Below, piece by piece: positions 24,601 to 34,738 of a stretch of 44,324 nucleotides of DNA. The position numbers and the translations under genes were made by a program. Positions within the stretch are counted from its first letter, which is position 1, and every line of letters begins with the position of its first letter. Below the pieces are notes generated by a model. It did not search any database. It was given only the letters and a program-made list of their open reading frames with translations, and had not been told where the DNA came from. Source of the stretch: Micromonospora inaquosa (GTDB lineage Bacteria > Actinomycetota > Actinomycetes > Mycobacteriales > Micromonosporaceae); contig NZ_QGSZ01000314.1 in the NCBI RefSeq assembly GCF_003857055.1, positions 1 through 44,324 on the forward strand. Direction: 5' to 3'.

Positions 24601-26551
24601 GGTCCGCCCGTGGACAACGGCCCTGGCGTTGGGCAGCATCGCTCTGATCGGCGTGGTGGTGGCCACGCTCGCCCGCGTCCTCGCCGAGCCGCAGGTCACC
24701 GACATCGACAACGAGGGGATGCCGCCACACCTGGCGCAGATCGGCGGCGCGGCGATCGGTGCCGCCCTGCTGGCCCTGCCCGGTGCGGTGGCGGCACTGG
24801 CCGCCGAGTTCCAACACTCGGCGCAGGTGGTCCTGACCGCCGCGCTGGCCGCCACCAGCCTCGGCCTGGCCGCCGTGGCTGCGGTCCGGCGGCAGGTGCC
24901 GCAATATCTGCCCTGGGTCAGCGTCGCGGTGGTCGGCGGGGCCACCATCAGCGCCCTCGCCGCCATCCCCACCGGCCTCGCCGCCGGCGTCTACGCTGCC
25001 GCTGCCGCCCTGCTGGGCGTGCTGGCGGAGCTGATCCGCGCGGCCACCGTGCCGCCCACCGGTGCCGCCCAGCCGGTCCGGCGCTGGGCGGTACGACTCG
25101 ACGGCGCCCTGCGGCGGCTGCCCGACGACCCGGAGCGACGACGGTGGCGGGTCAACCCGGCCGCCGGCGCGTTGGCCGCGGCAGCGCTACCGACCGCCCT
25201 GGCACTCGCCTCGATCGGGCCCGCGCTGGTCACCGCCCTGGTCGAGCCGCACCGCACACTGACCCGGATCTGGCAGGGCCCGCCACCGCAGTTGCTCACC
25301 CCGCCGCCGGACGTGGTCAACCCGACCCATGTGCTGACGGCACTGCTGCTCACCGCGACCGCCGCGCTGGCCGCCACCGGGTTCAGCGGTGGCCGGCGGT
25401 CCCGGGCCGTGCCGGTGGTGTTGCCCGGGGCAGCCGTCACGCTGCTGATCGCACCCATCGCGCTGGGCCAGGGCTGGCCCGCCAGCACCGTCGCCGCGCT
25501 CTCCGTCTTCACCATCGCGGTGCTCGGTCTCGCGCTGACCCCACCGCCGCCGCTGGTCGAGCGGGCCCGCTCGCTGCGGCTGGCCCGGGTGCTGGTGTTC
25601 GTCATCGGTCTGGCCGGTGGCAGCGCCGGGCTCGCCGGCAGCCTGGCCGACCGGCAGATGACCCTGTTCACCCTCGGCAGCGCGGTCGGGGTGGGCGCGG
25701 TGGCGGCGCTGTACGGCACCACCCAGCGGGCGCGCATCCTCGGCTGGCTCTTCGCCTCACTCATGGCGCAGCTCTTCGTGCTCACCGCCGGCCTGGTCGC
25801 CGGGCTGGCGGCGGTCTGGTCCGCGTTCGGGGTGCTGGCCGTCGGCGCGGTCCTACAGGTGCTCGCCGCCACCCTGCCTCGGCTGCGCCGCCCCGAGGCG
25901 CAGCGGGAAGCCTCCACGGTCGAGTGGACCGGGTACGCTGCCGCGCTGATCGCGTTGGCCCTCGCCTTCGACTCGCCCCGACACATCGCCGCCCTGTTGG
26001 CCGCCTGGGGCGCTGTCCTCGGCGTGGCGGCGACCCGGCCCGGCCGCCGGCCGGTGGAACGCCGGATCCTGTTCTGGGCGGTGGTGCTCTGTGAGATCAC
26101 CGCGTGGTGGATCCTCATGCGAGTCGCCGAGGTGGCGCTGCCCGAGGCGTACACGCTGCCGTTCGCCGCGCTGGCCCTCCTCGTCGGAGTCCTGGAGCTG
26201 CGCCACCGACCGGACATGAGCAGTTGGGTGGCGTACGGGCCGGCGCTTGTCGCGGCCTTCGTGCCGACGCTGGCCATCGTGGTGGCCACCGAGTCCAGCA
26301 CGATGCGGCAGATGCTGCTGCTGCTCGGCGCGGTCGCGGTGCTGATCTTCGGATCGTCGAGTCGGCAGCAGGCCCCGGTGATCGTCGGCGCGTCGGTCAC
26401 CGCGATCACGGCGATCCACGCCCTGTTCAGCCTGGGCCCGTGGCTGGCACTGATCCCGGTGGGCATCCTGCTGCTGGTGCTCGGCGCGAGCAACGAACGC
26501 CGCCGCCGCGCCCAGGAACGCCTACAGACCGCCCTACGCGGCATGAGGTGA
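21659..26551 (+). CDS. SCO7613-type giant polytopic membrane protein with N-terminal zinc ribbon
   Basis: At 1630 residues this is the largest gene in the window. The N terminus has a double CxxC zinc ribbon (C6, C9, C19, C22 in CSSCGREIKPAVRCPHCGAD). A charged helical segment follows (about residues 28-75) that may form a coiled coil (ERSIAEMKARDAAIAREQRQIAAKMQAALFQRD). Then comes an Arg/Pro-rich linker to about residue 145. The rest is dozens of hydrophobic helices in Ala/Val/Leu-rich runs separated by short loops, plus one longer hydrophilic loop near residues 315-360. It fits the actinobacterial SCO7613 C-terminal family; its function is not known. The GTG at 21659 has GGAGGGG upstream. 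A partner or substrate is not suggested by the neighbours. Confidence 0.85.
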   Translation: MATFQCSSCGREIKPAVRCPHCGADQPQWVEHLADIERSIAEMKARDAAIAREQRQIAAKMQAALFQRDILAHAGEERIKQATRPRRVLRRRPSRRPPTATMGAPPRVPRQGTPSAPEDPPPPTRATWLDVDDPEHPPEASSREVQNIPLGLGALLLAVAAVVFAAVATSSMDALARLGILLLATVLMLLTPPALARRGLTSTAETIAAVGLLLVPLAGNALWAVDRISADGGSATVFAGVIFAVTAAVAFGYAGWTGLRAPRFATVLAAQPVLPLLAYDQISGPGGWALVLALVALVNLGLARSGVTVERPVRQDLPSPGTPPTPRQRDGESRPEGDPEEAAELIDASAGSTDPRPTRPVPGLSELTWLLHALAVAVSLAYAVTALLRAQTVPTATGAGVVLLLAAMIGLAGALVLRRPPLPDVAAAVVTLAVIGALSRIASVALPGRALLLIAAVITVTGLAVRAVPEAARRGPQIASAVALTVSGLVVAGGALRAGVAPVRAALPPWDPNLSRYPGELAAAVGPTGWQLAGAAFLLTVAAVLALPTEIRREFAVAGAALTALAVPASFGLGWAAAPWPMVITAIGIGVIGLSARTDRAAVAHAIGAAVIGLFGAGASLSSPTLTAAVLITLFVAGTLVALASRVRIASAASDTVTAWAAGGAAFALPGAVAAFVAATMPSDPTPTPASLREVTVPVLAASFLAVCVTLGYAAVVQVSQRHIPAPLSVGTGLGALVVTAAAFGAPGATVADAWVGALLLVAAVLLFLAPSIDAGRRADLTLDGSDLAAAAVTTALIATLVRIGAVLAPGGQLAVAAALLLVVAVGARSMPEEWRRGPILGLTVGGALIGVLAGWSAVRGGVGVLATPGPIWKGDLIDWPAAPVGGATWQAPVALALLALAAGILLPPPWRWDVSGVAVVLATIGAPAAFDLAWWSPVLVGGMVATVFGMAAVATEEARAGLSRATVAGVVALHAAGAGLVRPWTTALALGSIALIGVVVATLARVLAEPQVTDIDNEGMPPHLAQIGGAAIGAALLALPGAVAALAAEFQHSAQVVLTAALAATSLGLAAVAAVRRQVPQYLPWVSVAVVGGATISALAAIPTGLAAGVYAAAAALLGVLAELIRAATVPPTGAAQPVRRWAVRLDGALRRLPDDPERRRWRVNPAAGALAAAALPTALALASIGPALVTALVEPHRTLTRIWQGPPPQLLTPPPDVVNPTHVLTALLLTATAALAATGFSGGRRSRAVPVVLPGAAVTLLIAPIALGQGWPASTVAALSVFTIAVLGLALTPPPPLVERARSLRLARVLVFVIGLAGGSAGLAGSLADRQMTLFTLGSAVGVGAVAALYGTTQRARILGWLFASLMAQLFVLTAGLVAGLAAVWSAFGVLAVGAVLQVLAATLPRLRRPEAQREASTVEWTGYAAALIALALAFDSPRHIAALLAAWGAVLGVAATRPGRRPVERRILFWAVVLCEITAWWILMRVAEVALPEAYTLPFAALALLVGVLELRHRPDMSSWVAYGPALVAAFVPTLAIVVATESSTMRQMLLLLGAVAVLIFGSSSRQQAPVIVGASVTAITAIHALFSLGPWLALIPVGILLLVLGASNERRRRAQERLQTALRGMR

Positions 26552-26594
26552 GTCGGAGGGTCACGGCAGGGTGGGTGAGCACGCACCCGACTCG

Positions 26595-26667
26595 CGCGAT
26601 CTTGCACTTTCTGTTGCGACACAAGGGGTAGAAGCCACGAAACAGCGACCGAAAGTGCAAGATCGCG
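26595..26667. repeat. 17-bp inverted repeat with 39-base loop, REP-like element
   Basis: CGCGATCTTGCACTTTC (26595-26611) is perfectly repeated in inverse at 26651-26667. The arms remain partly similar beyond this, into the loop. It sits between the convergent large membrane protein gene and purE, where it may terminate transcription from both sides. The GATCTTGCACTTTC core looks like a dispersed element, but I see only this one copy in the window. Confidence 0.75.
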
Positions 26668-26690
26668 GATGCGGTGGCGTGCGCGGGAGG

Positions 26691-27218
26691 CTAGCGCAGG
26701 GAGGACTGGAGGGCGGCTTCCTTTGTTGCCACCAGCGTCTCCAGCTCCTGCTGGTAGGTCGTCATCTTCGCGCGCAGGCCCTCGTCATTGGCACCGAGGA
26801 TCCGCACGGCGAGGAGGCCGGCGTTGCGGGCGTTGCCGATCGACACGGTGGCGACCGGGACCCCGGCCGGCATCTGCACGATGGACAGCAGCGAGTCCAT
26901 GCCGTCGAGGTGCTTCAGCGGCACCGGCACACCGATCACCGGCAGCGGCGTCACCGAGGCGACCATTCCGGGCAGCGCGGCGGCACCCCCAGCCCCGGCG
27001 ATGATCACCTTGAGGCCCCGGTCGGCGGCGTCACGCCCGTACTCGATCATCGCGACCGGAGTCCGGTGCGCCGAGATCACCCGCACCTCGTACGCCACGC
27101 CGAAGTCGTCCAACACCTCGGCGGCGGCCCGCATGGTCGGCCAGTCCGAGTCGCTGCCCATGATCAGCCCAACCGTGCTCACTGCGGCCCTCTCGTCGTT
27201 CCCGAAACCGTCGCTCAC
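26691..27218 (-). CDS. purE: 5-(carboxyamino)imidazole ribonucleotide mutase
   Basis: The 175-residue class I PurE moves the carboxyl group of N5-CAIR to give CAIR in purine synthesis. Family marks are VGLIMGSDSDWPTMRAAAEVL, where the SDSD loop binds phosphate, then RVISAHRTPVAM with the active-site histidine, and IIAGAGGAAALPGMVASVTPLPVIGVPV. The GTG at 27218 overlaps the purK stop by four bases, so the enzymes that make and use N5-CAIR are translated together. The first 14 residues before STVGLIMG are a slightly long N-terminal extension; a later start is possible. The N-terminal half carries the whole substrate pocket. Confidence 0.94.
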   Translation of the reverse strand: MSDGFGNDERAAVSTVGLIMGSDSDWPTMRAAAEVLDDFGVAYEVRVISAHRTPVAMIEYGRDAADRGLKVIIAGAGGAAALPGMVASVTPLPVIGVPVPLKHLDGMDSLLSIVQMPAGVPVATVSIGNARNAGLLAVRILGANDEGLRAKMTTYQQELETLVATKEAALQSSLR

Positions 27219-28390
27219 TCGTGGCCCTCACGCAGCCAACGGACGGCCCGCGCGGCCCGTTCCCGCAGGTCGTCCAGGTCGTCGCCGAGCACCGTGACGT
27301 GCCCGATCTTGCGGCCGGGTCGCACCTGCTTGCCGTACAGGTGCACCTTCGCGCCCGGCTCCGCGGCGAAGAGGTGGTGCAACCGCTCGTCGATCGACAT
27401 GCCGCCCGGCTCACCGCCGAGCACGTTCGCCGACACCACCACCGGGGCGGTCAACGCCGTGTCACCCATCGGGTAGTCCAGCACGGCCCGCAGGTGCTGC
27501 TCGAACTGCGAGGTCCGGGCACCCTCGATGGTCCAGTGCCCGGAGTTGTGCGGACGCATCGCCAGCTCGTTGACCACGATCGCCGGCCGACCGGCGTCGT
27601 CGCGCACCTCGAACAGCTCCACCGCCAGCAGGCCGACCACACCGAGCGCGGTGGCCAGGTCGATCGCGAGCTGCTGCGCGGAGACCGCCAGCTCCTCGTC
27701 CAGGCCGGGCGCCGGGGCCAGCACCTCCACGTTGATGCCGTCGCGCTGCACCGTCTCGACCACCGGGTACGCGGCCACCTGACCGAACGGTGAGCGGGCC
27801 ACCTGCACTGCCAACTCCCGCCGCAGCGCCACCCGCTCCTCGACGATCAGCCGGGTGCCGCCAGCGAGCAACGTGGTTGCCAACTCGGTGGCCTGCGCGG
27901 CGTCGTCGACCATCCAGACGCCCCGGCCGTCGTATCCACCCCGGGCCGCCTTGAGCACCACCGGCCAGCCGACCTGCTCGCCGAAGCCGACCAGGTCGGC
28001 GGGCTCACCTACCGGCCGCCAGGCCGGGTTGGGCGCGCCCAGCTCGGTCAGGCGTTCCCGCATGACCTGCTTGTCCTGGGCGTGCAGCAGCGCGTCCGCC
28101 GGTGGGTACAGGGACACGCCTTCCGCGGCCAACGTGCGGATGTGCTCGGAGGGCACATGCTCGTGGTCGAAGGTGACGACGTCGCAGCCCTTGGCGAAGG
28201 TGCGCAGGGCGGCCAGGTCGGTGTGATCGCCGTACTGGACGTCGGTGGCGACCAGCGCCGCGCCGTCGTCGGGGGCGGTCGCGAGCACACGCAGTGACTG
28301 GCCGAGGGCGATCGCGGCCTGGTGGGTCATCCGGGCCAACTGGCCGCCACCCACCATGCCGACAACTGGCAGACCGGTACGGGAATCCAT
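27215..28390 (-). CDS. purK: 5-(carboxyamino)imidazole ribonucleotide synthase
   Basis: The 391-residue ATP-grasp enzyme carboxylates AIR to N5-CAIR using ATP and bicarbonate. The N-terminal domain begins GMVGGGQLARMTHQAAIALG. The ATP-grasp core has WPVVLKAARGGYDGRGVWMV, LIVEERVALRRELAVQVARS and the metal-binding VNELAMRPHNSGHWTIEGARTSQFEQHLRAV. The gene starts at the ATG at 28390, with a TAGGCT -10 box nine bases upstream and no ribosome site, so it is probably leaderless or nearly so. It is followed by purE with an overlap. The same pair lies next to fadE25 in M. tuberculosis. Confidence 0.95.
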   Translation of the reverse strand: MDSRTGLPVVGMVGGGQLARMTHQAAIALGQSLRVLATAPDDGAALVATDVQYGDHTDLAALRTFAKGCDVVTFDHEHVPSEHIRTLAAEGVSLYPPADALLHAQDKQVMRERLTELGAPNPAWRPVGEPADLVGFGEQVGWPVVLKAARGGYDGRGVWMVDDAAQATELATTLLAGGTRLIVEERVALRRELAVQVARSPFGQVAAYPVVETVQRDGINVEVLAPAPGLDEELAVSAQQLAIDLATALGVVGLLAVELFEVRDDAGRPAIVVNELAMRPHNSGHWTIEGARTSQFEQHLRAVLDYPMGDTALTAPVVVSANVLGGEPGGMSIDERLHHLFAAEPGAKVHLYGKQVRPGRKIGHVTVLGDDLDDLRERAARAVRWLREGHE

Positions 28391-28399
28391 AGCGCGGCC

Positions 28400-28405
28400 A
28401 GCCTA
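28400..28405 (-). promoter_or_regulatory. -10 box of purK-purE
   Basis: TAGGCT on the minus strand ends nine bases before the purK ATG. There is no clear Shine-Dalgarno sequence between them. Confidence 0.4.
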
Positions 28406-28512
28406 TCCGGGCCGCCGACACGCCCGCCCTCAGGGCTGGCGATCCACCTCCGAAGGCGCGGAAAGGACCACCGGGCAGGCGGCGCGGGCGACTACCGGGC
28501 GTGGCCGTGCGC

Positions 28513-30549
<2,037 letters not shown>

Positions 30550-30555
30550 CTGACG

Positions 30556-30561
30556 ACCATA
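30556..30561 (-). promoter_or_regulatory. -10 box for leaderless DUF255 gene
   Basis: TATGGT on the minus strand ends six bases before the GTG at 30549. This gives the gene its own promoter, separate from the upstream GGDEF-EAL gene. Confidence 0.45.
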
Positions 30562-30601
30562 GCCAGCCCCGGCGCGGACCGCGCGGGCTCCTCCCGGACG
30601 G

Positions 30602-33133
30602 TCAGGACGCGCCGTCGGCGCGGAGCCGGAACACGTTCGACTCCGCCGAGTCGCGCAGCGACCCCAGCACCGCGCCGATCTTGTCCGCCGGCATCGGCTT
30701 GAAGAAGTGGTAGCCCTGCGCGGAGGTGCAACCCAGCTCGGCCAGGGCCATCCGCTGTTCGGCGGTCTCCACCCCTTCGGCGACCACCCGTAGCCCCAGC
30801 TCGTGGGCGAGGCCCACGGTCGTCCGGACGATCGCGGCGGCTTCCGGCGAGTCGGCCATCCGGATGACGAAGGAGCGGTCCACCTTCAGCTCGTCCACCG
30901 CGATCCGGGTGAGGAAGGTCAGCGACGAGAAGCCGGTGCCGAAGTCGTCGACCGCGAGTTGCACGCCCATCGACCTCAGCGTCGCCAGCACCTCGTCGAT
31001 GACCTCCAGCTCACTCATCACCACCGTCTCGGTGATCTCCAGAACGAGCCGGTGCGGCGGCACCTGGTGACGGCGCAACGCGTCGGCGATCTCCACCGGC
31101 AACCGGGGGTCGAGCAGGCTGCGCGCCGAAAGGTTGACCGAGATCGGGACGTCCAACCCCTCCCGGGCCCAACCGGCGGCCACGCTGAGCGCCTTGTTCA
31201 GCACGTAGCGGGTGAAGGTACCGAGCTGCTCGCTGTTCTCCACCGGCCGGATGAAGTCGACCGGGTTCAGCCACCCACGTCGGGGGTGCTGCCAACGGAT
31301 CAGCGCCTCCACCCCGGTCGGCGCACCGGTGGCCAGGTCGACCGCCGGCTGCAGTGCCAGCACCAGCTGATCGTCGACCTTCAACGCCTCACGCAGCTCG
31401 GCCAGCAGGGCGAGCTGGTCGGTGCTGGCGGCGTCGCGCGCGCCGTCGTACGCGGCGACGTTGCCACCGCCCTCCTTGGCCTGGTACATCGCGATGTCGG
31501 CCCGGCGCAGCAGCTCGGTCAGGTCCGCGGTGCCAGCGGCGGCCACCACCACCCCGACCGAGACCTCGATGGACATCCGTACGCCGGCCACCTCGGTCGG
31601 CGCGGCCAGCCGCTCGGCGATCTCGCGGGCCTGACGCAACGCGTGGGCCATCGGGGCGGTTCGGTCGCCGAGCACCGGCACCGCCGTGAGCAGGAGGGCG
31701 AACTCGTCGCCACCGAGTCGGCCGAGCAGGTCCCCGGGGCGGACCAGCGCGTTGAGTCGGTTCGCGGTCAGCCGCAGCAGCTGGTCGCCGGCCGCGTGGC
31801 CGAGGGTGTCGTTGACTTCCTTGAACTGGTTGATGTCCAGCAGCAGCAGCGCCACCGGGTGATCGTGGCTGAGCTGTCGCAGCGACTGATCACCCTTGCT
31901 CAGCATCGCCGCCCGGTTGGCGAGCCCGGTGAGCGGGTCGTGCACCGCCTCGTACGACGAACGGGCGGTCACCAACCGCAGCTCGTGGTGGGTCGCGGCG
32001 TCGTGCAGCGCGGCGGCGAGCGCGTCGCCGAACGCGGCCACCGCGTCGCGTTCCCGGGCCGTGGGCGGGGCCGAGCGGGGGAACCGCACCCGCAGCCGAC
32101 CGACCGGGGCGGCACCGACCGACAGCGCCCGGCTCAGCTCGTGCTCGTCCGGTTCCGACTGGTCCGGTGGGTCGGTCTCCCGGTCGACCAGCTGACCGCC
32201 GGCATCCCCCCGGTAGCGGTGCCACCGGCCGTCGGCCCGGGCCACGTCGACGTCCACCAGTTCGGCGTTGAACAGCGTCAGCGCCCCGGTGACCGCCGCG
32301 CTGGCCACGCCCCGCTCGTCGAGCTGGTTGAGGGCCGCGGTGGCCTCGGCGAAGGCGCGCCAGGTGCGGCGCTCCTGATCGGAGCGCAGCCGGTAACGGT
32401 AGGTCTGTTGCAGCAGCCACAGCAGCGGCGGCAGCAGCAGCAACCAGCGCGGGTCGAGCTCCAGCAGCGCGACCACCACGAGGCCGACCGCCACGTTGCC
32501 GACGAACATCAGCAGCTTGCCGCGCAGGGCGGCGAGCAGCGGTGGCCCGAACGGCAGCCCGTGCCGCAGTCCCAGCGTCACGCCGCCCAGCCAGGCGGTC
32601 ACCAGGAGGTATGTCACCGAACCGGCGATCACGGCCAGCGCCAGCATCGGGGTGGGCGGAGAGAGGAGCGGCCGACCGAGCGCGGTGGTCACGGACACCG
32701 CCAGTGCCGACGCGGCGGCGAGCGACGCGGCGATCCGGACGATCTCCAGGGCGGGGCGGCGGTCGTTGTGCAGTGACAGGATCGTCCAGGCCAGCCCGGT
32801 GCCGAGCAGCGTGGCGGACGGGAGCCAGCCGGCCGGAGTCAGGTAGAGGCAGATGATCAGGGCCGCCTCGCCCCAGGTGATGCTGACCATGCCCGCGGGC
32901 GAGCGGAACCGCAGCCGGGCGAGCTGGGCGAGGGCCAGGACGGCGACGGCGATGCCGAAGCGGGCCGGACCGCCGAGGGGGTCGTCGGCCGGCAGCCGGA
33001 CCGGGAGGGTCAACCCGACCGCAGCGGCGGCCAGGGCGGTCAACGTGACGGCGGCGGTGAGCACGAGCAACCGGCCCGGTGTGCCACGCACCCCGAGCCG
33101 ATCGAACCGGTCGTCGGCCGGTCCGGAGGTCAT
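30602..33133 (-). CDS. Membrane GGDEF-EAL protein, bifunctional cyclic di-GMP enzyme
   Basis: The 843-residue protein has an N-terminal membrane region of about eight hydrophobic segments (residues 20-245), a GAF-like stretch (about 255-390) and GGDEF and EAL domains. The cyclase site is intact, GGDEF at 474-478, and the product-inhibition site RPGD (465-468) sits five residues upstream, as required. The phosphodiesterase domain keeps EAL (in GVEALIRWQHP, about 609), NLSARSL, EITET, DDFGTGFSSL, KVDRSFV and EGVET, so both activities look possible. It probably sets local cyclic di-GMP, which controls development in actinomycetes. Its leader contains several inverted repeats. It lies between mca and the DUF255 gene. 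Confidence 0.92.
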   Translation of the reverse strand: MTSGPADDRFDRLGVRGTPGRLLVLTAAVTLTALAAAAVGLTLPVRLPADDPLGGPARFGIAVAVLALAQLARLRFRSPAGMVSITWGEAALIICLYLTPAGWLPSATLLGTGLAWTILSLHNDRRPALEIVRIAASLAAASALAVSVTTALGRPLLSPPTPMLALAVIAGSVTYLLVTAWLGGVTLGLRHGLPFGPPLLAALRGKLLMFVGNVAVGLVVVALLELDPRWLLLLPPLLWLLQQTYRYRLRSDQERRTWRAFAEATAALNQLDERGVASAAVTGALTLFNAELVDVDVARADGRWHRYRGDAGGQLVDRETDPPDQSEPDEHELSRALSVGAAPVGRLRVRFPRSAPPTARERDAVAAFGDALAAALHDAATHHELRLVTARSSYEAVHDPLTGLANRAAMLSKGDQSLRQLSHDHPVALLLLDINQFKEVNDTLGHAAGDQLLRLTANRLNALVRPGDLLGRLGGDEFALLLTAVPVLGDRTAPMAHALRQAREIAERLAAPTEVAGVRMSIEVSVGVVVAAAGTADLTELLRRADIAMYQAKEGGGNVAAYDGARDAASTDQLALLAELREALKVDDQLVLALQPAVDLATGAPTGVEALIRWQHPRRGWLNPVDFIRPVENSEQLGTFTRYVLNKALSVAAGWAREGLDVPISVNLSARSLLDPRLPVEIADALRRHQVPPHRLVLEITETVVMSELEVIDEVLATLRSMGVQLAVDDFGTGFSSLTFLTRIAVDELKVDRSFVIRMADSPEAAAIVRTTVGLAHELGLRVVAEGVETAEQRMALAELGCTSAQGYHFFKPMPADKIGAVLGSLRDSAESNVFRLRADGAS

Positions 33134-33203
33134 CGACCTACCCCGTCAGCCGACCGACCGACGTCGCGGCGGGCGCCCGGTGCTGTGCTGGTCATCGGCG
33201 CCC

Positions 33204-33298
33204 CCTTCCGCACACGGCTCGGAGACTTTTGGTCCCCCCGGCGGAAGGCTAAGCCAAACCGGGTGGCCGCAACAGGGGGCGACCAACCGGTTCGGCGT
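33204..33298 (-). promoter_or_regulatory. Leader of the GGDEF-EAL gene with nested inverted repeats and a DosR-like box
   Basis: CCTTCCGC (33204-33211) and GCGGAAGG (33241-33248) are perfect inverted repeats flanking GGAGACTTTTGGTCCC (33221-33236), which is close to the GGGAC-N4-GTCCC pattern used by DosR/DevR-type regulators. A second imperfect pair, GCCAAACCGG and CCGGTTCGGC, spans 33253-33297. I see no cyclic di-GMP riboswitch core. Confidence 0.3.
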
Positions 33299-33312
33299 GA
33301 TTCATGCCCGGA

Positions 33313-33606
33313 CTACCCGTTCAAGTGCTGCTGGTGCCCACTGGGAGCGGGCGTGGATGAATCACGCCCGCCGGTCCCGTCTGTCGGATCGACGACTGAT
33401 GCATCGGCCCTGGTCGGGTCGGTCGGCCGGGGCTGCTGGGGGAAACGGTCCGGCAGGCGGCGCAGCCGAGCGTTCATGTTGCGGATCAGCAGGATGGTCG
33501 CGGTGGCCAGCAGCAGGATGAGGAAGAGGCCCATCGGCCCGGCCAGGCCACCCGTGCGGGTGTCCCCGAAGTTGTTCTCCGCGAGCACCTGGGCAGCGGT
33601 CAGCAT
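33313..33606 (-). CDS. Small single-span membrane protein downstream of mca
   Basis: The 97-residue protein has one strong membrane span, GPMGLFLILLLATATILLIRNM (about residues 23-44), followed by the basic NARLRRLP. A hydrophilic Pro/Asp/Thr-rich tail completes it. The ATG at 33606 has a strong GGAGGAA site. It follows mca by 48 bases on the same strand, so the two are probably co-transcribed. M. tuberculosis has a small membrane protein (Rv1081c) at the matching position, so the association is conserved. The function is unknown. A 9-bp hairpin, GCGGGCGTG with CACGCCCGC (33347-33371), lies within the 3' end of the gene. Confidence 0.82.
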   Translation of the reverse strand: MLTAAQVLAENNFGDTRTGGLAGPMGLFLILLLATATILLIRNMNARLRRLPDRFPQQPRPTDPTRADASVVDPTDGTGGRDSSTPAPSGHQQHLNG

Positions 33607-33654
33607 GGCGTTCCTCCGATGTGCGGTTGGTAACCAGGGTAGCCCCGCCGGGAA

Positions 33655-34536
33655 TCAGCGCGCGTGCGCCGTCTCCCGTACCCCCGCGAAGAGATCAGAC
33701 TCGGGCAGCGGGCTGTCGACCATCGAGCGGGCCAACTCGAAATCCTCGGTCGGCCAGGCGCGTTGCTGCAGCTCCATCGGCACGTGGAACCAGAAACCGT
33801 CCGGGTCGACCTGGGTCGCGTGGGCGCGCAGCGCGTCATCGCGGACCGGGAAGTATTCGGCGCACTCCACCCGGGTGGTGATCCGGGGGCCCTTGTCGGG
33901 CCGATCCTCCCACCGCTTGAGCCACTCCTCGTAGGGCGACTCCAGACCGGCGGCCAGCATCCCCTCGTGCAGCGCCATGATCTTGCCCTTGGAGAAGCCG
34001 ATGTCGTAGTAGAGCTTCAGCGGCTGCCACGGCGCGCCCAGCTCCGGGTAGCGCTCCGGGTCACCGGCGGCCTCGAAGGCGGCCATGCTCACCTTGTGAC
34101 ACATGATGTGGTCCGGGTGCGGGTAGCCACCCTCCTCGTCGTACGTGGTCACGACGTGCGGACGGAACTCACGCATCAGCCGCACCAGCGGGCCCGCGGC
34201 GACCTCGACGTCCTGCAGGGCGAAGCAGCCCCCGGGCAGCGGCGGCAGCGGGTCGCCCTCGGGCAGGCCCGAGTCGACGAAGCCCAACCAGGCCTGGTCG
34301 ACACCGAGGATCGCCCGCGCGGCGTCCATCTCGGCCCGCCGGATCTCACCGATGTTCGCCCACACGTCGGGCCGGTCCAGCTTGGGGTTGAGCACGCTCC
34401 CGCGCTCACCGCCCGTGCACGTCACGACCAGGACGTCCACCCCCTGGGCGACATACTTCGCCATCGTCGCCGCGCCCTTGCTCGACTCGTCGTCCGGGTG
34501 CGCGTGCACGGCCATGAGACGCAGTTGCTCTGCCAA
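33655..34536 (-). CDS. mca: Mycothiol S-conjugate amidase
   Basis: The 293-residue Mca cleaves mycothiol S-conjugates, releasing mercapturic acids for export, which is the actinobacterial detoxification route. It is a LmbE/PIG-L zinc hydrolase: AHPDDES (from residue 12) supplies a zinc-binding histidine and the aspartate base, and GGYPHPDHIMCH provides further ligands. The order RLMAVHAHPDDESSKGAATMAKY, TCTGGERGSVLNP, LGFVDSGLPEGDPLPPLP and RVECAEYFPVRDDALRAHATQVDP follows M. tuberculosis Mca closely. I chose the TTG at 34536 because GAGGAG lies eight bases upstream and the resulting MAEQLRLMAVHAHPDD matches the family N terminus; the ATG at 34515 would lose seven residues. It is divergent from the DUF4307 gene. 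Confidence 0.93.
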   Translation of the reverse strand: MAEQLRLMAVHAHPDDESSKGAATMAKYVAQGVDVLVVTCTGGERGSVLNPKLDRPDVWANIGEIRRAEMDAARAILGVDQAWLGFVDSGLPEGDPLPPLPGGCFALQDVEVAAGPLVRLMREFRPHVVTTYDEEGGYPHPDHIMCHKVSMAAFEAAGDPERYPELGAPWQPLKLYYDIGFSKGKIMALHEGMLAAGLESPYEEWLKRWEDRPDKGPRITTRVECAEYFPVRDDALRAHATQVDPDGFWFHVPMELQQRAWPTEDFELARSMVDSPLPESDLFAGVRETAHAR

Positions 34537-34738
34537 CTTCGGCGCTCCTCGTCTGTGCCGGACGGTGGACCCGACCGGGCTCGACCGGCTGACCTGCCGG
34601 GATCTTCCTCGCCGCACCCTGTCCCCGGCCAGCAGCGCCAGACATGACCTGCTATTCCTGCCGCTGGGCCGGGTGGGAGGATGGGGCTCTGCCATTCTTG
34701 CCGATGCCGCCGACAACAACGCCAGGAGATACCCGCCG

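Noticed and set aside
33180..33312. Cyclic di-GMP (GEMM) riboswitch before the GGDEF-EAL gene
   Set aside because: The conserved GCAAA and GACGCAAAGCC elements are absent on the coding strand, and the hairpins do not match the GEMM layout.
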